Origin: Kipferlia bialata
Lineage: Eukaryota > Fornicata
Reading direction: 5' to 3'
Length of the DNA stretch: 26,185 nt
NCBI GenBank assembly: GCA_003568945.1
Contig: BDIP01000194.1
Coordinates: forward strand, 1-26,185
Of the stretch, positions 9,083 to 17,466 are shown piece by piece. The first letter of the stretch is position 1. Each line of letters begins with the position of its first letter. Below the pieces are notes generated by a model. That model saw nothing but the letters and a program-made list of their open reading frames with translations, did not search any database and had not been told where the DNA came from. The position numbers and the translations under genes were made by a program.

Positions 9083-9475
9083 TCATATATATACTAGCAG
9101 ATCATTCACATCATCTTCGTTTGAAGTGTCTGCCAGCATTATCCGTGCCTCTGCAGCCGTGCGTCTCGCTCGCCATTCTACTCGCCAGGTCATGGTTTCG
9201 AGGTCCAGACAATCCCAACAGAAGTTAACTGGCCCGGCGCGTCTACAAAGAATGCACATTTGCCCCGATGAAGGGCTCTCTGGACCAACATAGATGACAC
9301 ACACACGCAGGTTCTGTGGAGTGTTGATGCCAAACCTTCGGGAGTATCCAAAACAGTGAGGACAATGTTGCCGTCCACATGTATCTCCATTAGAATCACC
9401 GTAGAGGTATAGGTGAAGTCCAGGACACGGTGCCCTAATACTACAACTCGTCTGAAGTCTATTGGCACCGAGCGG
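9083..9475 (-). CDS. Cysteine-rich, probably zinc-binding protein (130 aa, 5' end unresolved)
   Basis: The frame opens directly after an acceptor-like ACTAG at 9476 and runs 131 codons to TGA at 9083. Cysteines come in zinc-ribbon-like groups: TSCSIRAPC, then DTCGRQHCPHC at about residues 33-43, then QMCILC at about 78-83 and NFCWDC at about 90-95, followed by a basic-acidic C-terminal part (WRVEWRARR ... TSNEDDVNDLL). Two CxxC-type pairs plus a CPHC pair suggest one or two zinc sites, but I cannot name the fold. A donor GTATGT at 9517 with a phase-compatible upstream segment would give a 42-nt intron, but no start codon is evident there. A competing minus frame at 9190-9528 starts with ATG but lacks the motif structure; I treat it as a shadow. 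Confidence 0.5.
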   Translation of the reverse strand, partial: PLGANRLQTSCSIRAPCPGLHLYLYGDSNGDTCGRQHCPHCFGYSRRFGINTPQNLRVCVIYVGPESPSSGQMCILCRRAGPVNFCWDCLDLETMTWRVEWRARRTAAEARIMLADTSNEDDVNDLLVYI

Positions 9476-9601
9476 CTAGTATTGAGTTCATTCACACCAA
9501 TTACACTAGTAACATACTTGAGAAGCATGTATATATTGAATAAAGACTAAGCTTATAGTGAAGGCGGAGCTGAAAAGTCCAAAGAGAACATGATCCCTTC
9601 T

Positions 9602-9669
9602 TGCACGACTTTTCCCACATACCGATAGTGCACGACTATTCCTGGACATCAACAGAGCACGACTGTTCC
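9602..9669 (+). repeat. Three tandem GTGCACGACTTTTCC-type elements
   Basis: Copies at 9602-9616, 9628-9642 (GTGCACGACTATTCC) and 9655-9669 (GAGCACGACTGTTCC), period about 27 bp, each followed by a CACATACC/ATACCAATA-like tail. They lie between the cysteine-rich gene and the next - strand gene. The family recurs on both strands up to about 12.1 kb. Confidence 0.85.
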
Positions 9670-9774
9670 AACATATACCAATATTATAGATACTCTATTA
9701 CTTCTGTAGGGTCACTGGACGTGATTGGACCATAGATACTGAAGTACTTGGGCTGGGGTGGGGGGGGCCAAAGC

Positions 9775-10009
9775 CTCTCAGCCTTCTCAGCCTCCAGTCT
9801 CACAGTCTCTCAGCCTCTGCTCTCACAGTCTCTGCTCTCACAGCTAACCATCTCTCAGTCTCAAGTCTCTCAGCCTCAAGCCTCTCAGCCTCTACCCTCT
9901 AAGCCTGCAGTCTCTCAGCCTTTACTATCTCGGCCTCAAGCCTCTCAGCCTCAGCTTTCTCGGCAGCAAGTCTCTCAGCCTCAGCCTTCTCAGCAGCAAG
10001 TCTCTCAGC
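9775..10009. repeat. 15/30-bp coding repeat (tail exon and its continuation)
   Basis: On the minus strand the unit encodes AERLAAEKAE-like decapeptides; on the plus strand the same DNA reads as SQPxx pentapeptides. Units continue past the TAG at 9899-9901 down to about 9800 in the same frame, so the repeat is older or longer than the exon as modelled. Confidence 0.85.
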
Positions 10010-10722
10010 CTGCTAGGGTCAGAAACAAGGGTCATCACAAATATGCACTACTATATTCTGGTTATAGGGGCAATACTATTATTGCCCCTATAAGTTATAG
10101 GGCCTATAACCAGTATCAGTATCAGTGTCAGTATTGTTATTGTATGAGGGGGGGTCTACCTTAGTAGTATATAGTCTATAGTCTAGTGCACGACTTTTCC
10201 TGCACAAATAATGAAAGTGCACTACTATTCTGGTTATAGGTAAGACATATGGGAATCTACCTCAGCTACAGCCCCCTTCTGAGTGGTCTCCTTGGACATG
10301 GCAGGGGCTGCGTCGGCCTATCAGTCAGGGGGGTATAATAAGATTGTTTTCCAGTGCACGACTTTTCCTGCACACAAATGGGAGCGTGTATACAAACCTC
10401 TGAGGCTGAGGGGAACACAGAATGGTCTAGCAAGGATGATCCATCACCACTGGGGGGATGGTATAGTGTCATGGATTCCTCAATATCAGTATCTTCCCTA
10501 TATACAGGGGGCGAAGCACTGGATGAGCATTCCCAACCCAAAACCTCTTCAGGGAAGACAATGCACGCCTCTCCTCTGAGCTCCTGGGCTGGTACTACGT
10601 CGGCCTATCTGTCGGCGGGGAGAGATAAAAGAGGATCATAAAAGAGGATCATACTGGCCTGTGTGTGTGTGTGATGTCAATACCTTCTCAGCAGCGACCA
10701 TCTTTGCCTTTCTCTTGGCCTT
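9899..10722 (-). CDS. Small protein with decapeptide-repeat (coiled-coil-like) C-terminus
   Basis: Four exons join in phase 0: 10722-10684 (KAKRKAKMVAAEK), 10604-10398 (ADVVPAQELRGEACIVFPEE and on, 69 codons, acidic, S/P-rich), 10317-10261 (ADAAPAMSKETTQKGAVAE) and 10009-9899 (AERLAAEKAE twice, then AERLEAEIVK, AERLQA, TAG). A Met lies at codon 8 of the first exon, so it may be the start; otherwise the 5' end is missing. The tail is charged and alanine-rich, with a 10-residue period suited to a long helix. A 27-nt GTAAAG..TTAG segment at 9925-9899 could be removed as a tiny intron, which would bypass the stop and extend the repeat to TGA at about 9800. Exons 1-2 are homologous to exons 2-3 of the gene at 12215-12886, including the first bases of the intron. 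Function unknown. Confidence 0.6.
10058..10113. other. Nested palindromes in an intron
   Basis: The inner arms are TTATAGGGGCAATA (10062-10075) and TATTGCCCCTATAA (10080-10093). The outer arms are CTGGTTATAGG (10058-10068) and CCTATAACCAG (10103-10113). A third overlap, GTTATAGG-G-CCTATAAC, sits at 10094-10110. The segment could fold into alternative cruciforms. It lies in the last intron of the gene at 9899-10722, next to GTGCACTACTATTCTGG elements. Confidence 0.8.
10186..10368 (+). repeat. GTGCAC elements in introns of the 9899-10722 gene
   Basis: Exact GTGCACGACTTTTCC at 10186-10200 and 10354-10368; related GTGCACTACTATTCTGG at 10217-10233 and a similar copy at 10043-10060. All are inside introns and opposite in orientation to the gene. 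Confidence 0.85.
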
Positions 10723-10884
10723 CTTAACGACACAGGGTATGTCCAGTCAAACAGGCTGTCGTGTGTGCTGTTTGTGTATATGTGGGAAAGAGAGGTCAGT
10801 GAGATCGGCGACAAATCTTATTTACTTAAGGATTAATCTCCATTATTTTTGTTGACTCCTAACGACTATTGGTTTAGTGTATGT

Positions 10885-10952
10885 GAGAAAAGTCGTTCAC
10901 TATTGTTGTGGAAATAGTCGTGCACTATTTGTATGTCGGAAGAGTTGTGCAT
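10885..10952 (-). repeat. Three GTGCAC elements in the spacer between two - strand genes
   Basis: Minus-strand copies at 10885-10900, 10911-10925 and 10938-10952, followed (minus direction) by CACATACACTAAACCAATAG. That tail closely matches the one after the array in the intron at 11910-12088, so array and tail move together as a larger unit. Confidence 0.85.
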
Positions 10953-11032
10953 TGTCTCTATCCTAAATGATACCAGTTAACAGATGCTGCTTCCCACTCT
11001 CCTGAATCCCCAGTGGCATCACCTTCCCAGTG

Positions 11033-12112
11033 CTAGTAGGATTCAAGGCCTGGTAGGGGCATTCCCCCTGTTCCTGTCCTGGACGGTATGTACTCGTGGA
11101 ACGTGGGTAAATTGGGCCCTAGGTGCCTGCCCACACCCCCTGCCCCCACGGCCATCACGGGTCTGTTCTCTATGTTCTGGGACTGCCTGCTTGTCTGAAG
11201 GTACTGTTGCACCTGCTGTATACCCTGTTGCATCTGCTGTGGGGGGGCCTGGTACTGCTGGGGCATCTGCCCTTTCTGCATCCGCTGGGGGTGTGGATTG
11301 GGTTGTGCCTGGTGTTCCTGTCCCTGTCCCTGGGGGTAGGACATCCGCAGTGTCTGCTGGGGCCCATGGTCAGGGGCAGGGTGACCCAGGGTGGGTATGC
11401 ACTATTATTCTGTGAGAATAGTCGTGCACTACTGTGCGGGAAAAGTCGTGCACTATACAGCACCTGTGTACTGTGACATATACTCGAGCAGTGCATACGT
11501 ACCTGAAACGTCGTCCCCCACTCTGCGTCATGAGGTTCGTTCTCACCAGCTTGAAACCGGTTAAACACCGCAAGTGGGATGGGCTCCCCTGCGAACTGCC
11601 CAAGAGGAGCCCTGCGCGTTTCGGGAATGTACCACGTTGTCTGAATATCAGGGAAGGAAATCAACGAATATACTGGCCTGGAACTAATGCGGAGTACCTG
11701 TACCCTTCTATGTCGGCATCGCCTTCAAAGGCAAGAGGGAGAGCCAGGGTTTCGGACATTAAGAATGAAGGAGGTTCCACTAATCCCTTTAAGTCCCTCC
11801 CTAGGTCAGACGGGTCTACCATATTGTTTTCCCAGATATATCCCACGTGAATAGTATCTCCTCGGTGCTTATGATGGTTACTGATACTAGTGCAGCTGGT
11901 AAAGACGCTCTACAACGCAGCATTCTTTTGAATTTCGCCTTAATATATACTTGATATTGGTTTAGTAGGGTATGTGAGAAAAGTCGTGCACCATTTGTGT
12001 GTGCGAAAAGTCGTGCACACTTTTGTGTGTGAGAAAAGTCGTGCACCCTTTGTGTGTGGGTAAAGTCGTGCACCGTATATATATGTACGCCACCGCGCGG
12101 CCCAACCCCCAT
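11033..12112 (-). CDS. 259-aa protein with a Q/P/M-rich low-complexity C-terminal half
   Basis: Four exons in consistent phase: 12112-12089 (ATG, MGVGPRGG), 11909-11698 (through HRGDTIHVGYIWENN and LPLAFEGDADIEGYR), 11677-11503 (through SLISFPDIQTTWYIPETRR and AEWGTTFQ) and 11401-11033 (CIPTLGHPAPDHGPQQ, then QMPQQYQAPPQQMQQG, ending PLPGLESY, TAG). The first half looks globular. The second is disordered and glutamine-rich, as in many transcription-linked proteins, though that is only an analogy. The second intron would be just 20 nt (11697-11678, GTACTC..TTCCAG); without it the frame breaks, so it is either a real ultrashort intron or an indel. Introns 1 and 3 carry GTGCAC elements. The open sequence upstream of the ATG could add residues. 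Start 100 bp after the stop of the preceding gene. Confidence 0.65.
11398..11453. repeat. GTGCAC elements in intron 3, in both orientations
   Basis: TGCACTATTATTCTG on the plus strand at 11398-11412, then minus-strand copies at 11414-11429 and 11438-11453. The head-to-head arrangement makes an imperfect inverted repeat whose inner edge coincides with the splice acceptor at 11402. Confidence 0.8.
11976..12073 (-). repeat. Four tandem GTGCACGACTTTTCY elements in intron 1
   Basis: Minus-strand copies at 11976-11991, 12003-12018, 12031-12046 and 12058-12073, period 27-28 bp, with a CACACACAAA-type spacer. They fill most of the 179-nt intron 12088-11910 of the Q/P-rich gene. Confidence 0.9.
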
Positions 12113-12214
12113 TCCACTACTACCAAGCCTGCCCCAAGAGTTACCGGGATCTACTGGGGACAGACATATATAATTTGGTATAACAACTACTGACCACGGT
12201 TTCTGTTACAGAGT

Positions 12215-12886
12215 TTATTCATAATCTTCTGTCGCCTCAGAATCTGGCTCCTTTGGGGGGAGAATAGCGGGGTGAAGAAGCTCCTCCACGGGGAGAACAA
12301 CGGGGAGAAGACGCTTGGCTAACTCTCTCACGATAGACTCATCATTCAATATCATCCCCATTGTCATCGGAAAACCGTATCCCGGGAGTGGTGGGAACAA
12401 CTCGTATGGATCTGTCCCCATGGCAGATGCGGGTCTCTTGGGAGGGGTTGGTACAACCTCGGCCTATCGGTTTGGAGGGGGGAGTAGTTTCATACCACTA
12501 ACCAGAATGTGTGTGTCATGTCAATACCTTCTCAGCAGCGACCCTTGACCGTTCCATGCGCCGGGCTACTTCTTTCTCCCATTCCCACTTCATCTTCGAC
12601 CTACGAGTGAGTGAAGTATTTGGTATAGTCAGTCGTAGAACTCCAGCACTCTTACACCCAGAAGCGGTCACTACCTGTAGGCCAGTTGGGCCCTGACTTC
12701 CTGCTCACTGTCTCTGCCTGCTGTGAAGGCCTCTGTGTCCCAGGGGTCGAGGGGCCAAAGTGGTAGCACGGGGATTGCAAGAGGAGCAGCTGCCTTCTGG
12801 TCTGAGTGTTCCGCAGTAGGATCACCCGGCCCTTCGTGGGAGGACTTGCATGCAGAGACAGAACCCATCTGAGCCTCAGATGGCAT
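12215..12886 (-). CDS. 177-aa protein, paralogous in its core to the 9899-10722 gene
   Basis: Three exons: 12886-12675 (opens exactly with ATG after CCTCAG; MPSEAQMGSVSACKSSHEGP, then P/L-rich), 12600-12528 (SKMKWEWEKEVARRMERSRV, AAEK) and 12463-12215 (AEVVPTPPKRPASAMGTDPY, then LNDESIVRELAKRLLPVVLP and an acidic end EPDSEATEDYE, TAA). Phases match throughout. The junction VAAEK|AEVVP with intron start GTATTGACAT and acceptor GATAG|GCCGA matches VAAEK|ADVVP in the 9899-10722 gene, so the two share ancestry over this part. The middle exon is a charged helix; the end holds a predicted amphipathic helix. An AATAAA-like string overlaps the stop. A possible non-coding or unlinked 5' exon is at 13006-13085. 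Function unknown. Confidence 0.65.
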
Positions 12887-13005
12887 CTGAGGATGAGAGA
12901 AAGACATAAACACATTGAAGATGAGACACGTAATACTAAAACATAACACTTCCATGCAAAAGACACAAACAAGTTGTTTGCAACAACACTAACAATGGCC
13001 ATCAC

Positions 13006-13085
13006 CTTGCTTGGTCTCTGAAAACAGCTCTGCGTTCACACCCCAACAGTAGCTTCTTATTCTCCGGTTTCCGCTTTTGCACTAA
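13006..13085 (-). other. Possible exon upstream of the 177-aa gene
   Basis: Between an acceptor-like TTCAAG and the donor GCAAG|GTGATG a frame reads LVQKRKPENKKLLLGCERRA and on to VFRDQA. It looks coding, but its phase-2 end does not fit the frame of the exon at 12886, and no ATG precedes it. It could be part of an alternative transcript, or belong to another gene. Confidence 0.3.
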
Positions 13086-13113
13086 CTTGAACAATTTGAA
13101 AAGAGAACAATGT

Positions 13114-13749
13114 TTATGATATTGAGAGTTGCTTAAGGTTGCTAAAGGTTGCTATCTGTGGGTTGACATTGCATTGGTCACTTGGGACTGGTTTACTCAA
13201 ACTTGCAGAACACCTTCCATACCACATGAGCGGGGTGTCCTGTGGTCAGAGAGAGAGAGAGAGAGAGAGAGAGATTGAGAGGTCAGAAGGTAGAGGGTAA
13301 CCTGAGGTGAGAGGATGAAAGACAGTGAGTACCGCACCCTTTCACTCATGTCCCTCAAGCTCCACTGCTAGGGAGAGACTGCTCCTTCAGTCTTCTGAGT
13401 AACTGTTTCACGAGTCCTGAGACATTAAACACTATAGAATGATCGGATTATACGTCCTGTCAATGAATACCACTCAATACTGAGTATCACATACACTCAT
13501 ATGTCAATGGATATATCAATGTACAAGTATATATACATCAAATAGGATACCTAGGGGAAGTAGTGCTCAAGGACTAGCAGTATATCAGTCACTTCCAGAC
13601 ATTAGACACTAGCAGCTATGCATACTATGACCTTGAGTATCATCAAAAGATATACAGTGTAATACACTGAGTGTATATCATATGCCCCCTAGCAGTATAT
13701 CAGTCACTTCCACGAAACCCTCAAGCTTGAGTATCTCATCAAGTCATAC

Positions 13750-13786
<37 letters not shown>

Positions 13787-14366
13787 TTACCTCTGGGAAG
13801 TAGTCCTCTAGGCAGATACATGATACATATGCATATATATATATATACATCAATGTGAATGTATATGTATCAATATACATAAGTATACATGTTAGATACC
13901 TCTGGGAAGTAGTCCTCTAAGAGAAGACCTAGTTCGTACTCCTTGTCATCGTGTCCAGCCTCTGCTATGCGACTCATGTGGTGGATCAGTGAGATGCTAA
14001 CTGGGCCATCAAAGTCCAGCTAGGTATAAGTAGGATATGTCATGTTCAAAATGACTCTTATATAGAGTAAATATGAATATGAACAGTTGTATAGAGGATC
14101 TCCCTTTCTCACTCTATATATATAATATCCACACATGTAGTCAGAGTGAAAAAACAAATTGTGCAAAAAAGATATTGTGCATTCAGGGTACGTACGGCGT
14201 ACGTAGAAGCGTACGTCGTACGCTTCTACATATCCATTATATGGGCATATGCAGGGTAGTATGAATTATCAGCATACGTACACTGCAGCGTAGTATGAAT
14301 TATCAGTATACGTACACTCATGTAGGGAAGTGTGAATAATATATAGTATATACAGTAAAATATATA

Positions 14367-14397
<31 letters not shown>

Positions 14398-17300
14398 CGT
14401 ATATATACGCACCCTTCGGAGGTGTGGCAGGGTGGGCAGGACTCTGGCCAGTGCTAGGGCACCCTCGTCATCAATAAGAGTGTCGAGGGTCAACTGGACG
14501 TCAAGGAAACCAGGCTATAGAAGAGAATCAGTACAGAGAATATAGTATATTCAATGACTTGACGCCCTCGTCATCAATGAGAGTGCCGGATAGGGTGAGC
14601 TGGTGGGTAAGGTAGTGAATGGGTAGCACGGAATGGGCACATAGGTATATGTTGAAAACAGATTCAATACATACACTCCCTCGTCATCCAGGAGAGCGTA
14701 AGGTAGGGTGAGCTGCTAATTTAATGTATGTGTTGTAGCGGATAGACACTCGGAAAGTGAGGTAAGGTGATGATATTAATATGAAGAAGAGGTATATATA
14801 AATGGCACTGCCTACTCCAGTCATTTGGCCAGGCCTATATGCATGTATATATATCCTATACATTCCCATATATACAAAGAGTATTAGTAAGTCGTACAAA
14901 TCGGAAATGTGTATATACCTGTATATTTAGAGAGTATTAGCATTACGTACATAGCGTAGCTCCTCCAGGGATGCCTCCGCCAGGCCTTGGGCTAAAGAAT
15001 ATATATATATGGAGTATATTAGAATAACGTACAGAGCATAGTTCCTCTAGTGATGCCTCCGCCAGGCCTTGGGCCAGGACCATGGCACCATCTGAGGTGA
15101 TGCCATCACTCTCTGTTATGGAGAGCTGGTGGGTAAGATAAGAGTAGAAAACAGTTAGAATAGATGGCACCAGCCGAAGTTACTCTATAACTCTCTGTAA
15201 TAGAGAGATGGTGGGTAAGATTGTAGTGTAGGAAAGAGTGTCGATATATGGCACCAGTAGATGACGTCACAATTCGTAATGGAATGCTGAAGGGTGAGAA
15301 TGGAACACGTATATAGCTAACAAACACTCGGATATGGCTTAGAATAGGAAAGAGGGGTTATGCCGTCACTGTCCGTAATGGAGACCCCACCTCTTCCAAG
15401 TAAAGAGTAGAGAAAGAGAAAAGAGATAGAAAACAAGCAGATACTAATGATCCTTCGAGTGGGGAAGTACCCCTAGCTAAGCATATACGCAGAAGGCAGA
15501 AGTAAGTGGGGAATACCAAGAATACATTACTTGGATATACGCAGATACGAGGCCTCTTGCAAGTATAAGAGAGAGAAAGAGGGAAAGAGAGAGAGAGAGA
15601 GAAACCTCACCTTCTCCAAGTGGGGCAAGACCCCGAGCAGGCGTACAAGGGGCTCCATGTCAGCATCAGTCAGGCACTCGAGGGAGAGCTAGGTAAGTTA
15701 AATGATGTCTGTCAAACAGCAATATACAACTATATAGTAGTAGTATTACTAAACTCATATGGTAAGAATGCTCCATGTCAGCATCAGTCAGGGACTGCAG
15801 GGATAGCTAAGTATTAGACAAGGGGAAGGGAAATAGCAGTGTTATATGTATATATACATACATATATATATATATTTATAGTAATGACCATTGGACAGGG
15901 ACTCCAGGGATAGCTAAGAGTGTCAAATGAGATATCATATTGTAGCCTTTGCCACATTAGATGGTATCACTATGGTGGAGTATAACCTACTATATAGATA
16001 GAATTACTCTCTGCGAAACAGGTCTCCCCCTACCGCTATACTAGCTCACACCTCCGTATACCACCCATATATACATATCTGTAGCTACGTAACATTGCCG
16101 TCTCGGACTATATTTACATATGACATATATATACTATACATAAATACAATAGTATATGTATCGCATGTACTTAATATATACCTCTGTGTATCCCCCTTCT
16201 TTGCATTCCATGAGTGCCAAGGTAATGCTCATATCCACTCCATCCACCTCACATTCAAAGTCATCAAACACTCTCTCTTGCTCCCTGGCCTGCGAGGTAA
16301 GAGAGGTATGTGGAATTCTTAGAGAGATATAATACCAACCTCCTCCTCCTCTGTCTCAAGTAGTGCCTCTAGTATACATACTAATATACTAATATACTAC
16401 TATACTACTATAATACTATACTACTATACTACTATCTATAATATTATCACCATATATCTATGGATAATACCAACCTCCTCCTCCTCTGTCTCAAGCAGTG
16501 CCTCCAGTAGTGCATGTCTCTCTCCCTCCCCTGTGGCCTTGACTATCCCCTGGATAAGCATAAGTGTCATTATATGTGTCTATGAGGCATGTGGCATTGG
16601 CTATCTCCTGAATCAGTATCAAAAGGGTGTCTAACAAGTAATTATACTCATACCTGGACCGTCTCGGGCTAATCAGTACCAGTATCAGTATAGGTATTAT
16701 AGGGCAGTATCAGAATATACGAATGAATATATACAATAAATGAACATACATATAATATACACCTGTGTAATGCCGTACAAGTCAGTGGCCAGTATCAGTA
16801 TACTCTCTCTCTCTCTCTCTCTCTTCATATATATCTATATCTATATGGATATATATACATATATTTAAACACCTGTATCCTCTCGTACAAGTCAGGCGCC
16901 ACCCCTGAGAACTGCAAGTCCAACTGGTGTCAGGGCGAAGATATATATATATGTATATATACATTGAAATATAACTGGTGTCAGTATCAGTATGTTAGGT
17001 ACAGCATGGGAGAAAGCTCATTAGTATGGAAAAGAGGTGTATTCCAGTTACAACTTCTATATATCACATATATATAAAACTGGACCCCTGTCGGTAAGTA
17101 GGGATTTCTTAAGACACCTTATCACAGGGAAGATACTATCTTCAAGATAGTGAGTATATGTACATATACATTAGTACATCTATGTATACAATAATCCATA
17201 TTTTTACACAACTGCTTCAGTGCAGGCAGGGTGGGTATGGCACTACATATATGTATATATATGTACTATATACTACTATACTACTATACTACTATATACT

Positions 17301-17425
17301 AATATATATACTAATATATATGTATTAACACCTTAGTCAGTGCAGGCAGGGTAGGTATGGCACCAGCAATGGCCATGGCCCCTGGGTCCTGGACATCGGA
17401 ACTCAGGAGTTCAATCTGAGATGAG

Positions 17426-17466
<41 letters not shown>

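Noticed and set aside
9190-9528. ATG-started minus ORF of 112 codons
   Set aside because: It overlaps the cysteine-rich frame; it lacks motifs, while the other frame has regularly spaced CxxC pairs and ends in a natural acidic tail.
9748-10164. Plus-strand SQPxx pentapeptide-repeat protein
   Set aside because: The same DNA gives a better decapeptide helix in phase with three upstream minus-strand exons; the plus ORF has no splice context.
11170-11664. Single long minus ORF of 164 codons
   Set aside because: It runs through an intron holding GTGCAC elements and then follows a non-coding frame of the Q-rich exon; splicing at 11503/11401 gives the sensible protein.
11434-11850. Plus-strand ORF of 138 codons
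   Set aside because: It is antisense to two exons of the Q/P-rich gene, whose phases fit on the minus strand.
12652-13005. Minus ORF of 117 codons overlapping the first exon of the 177-aa gene
   Set aside because: Its frame cannot be joined to the next exon without a stop, whereas the MPSEAQ frame joins cleanly.
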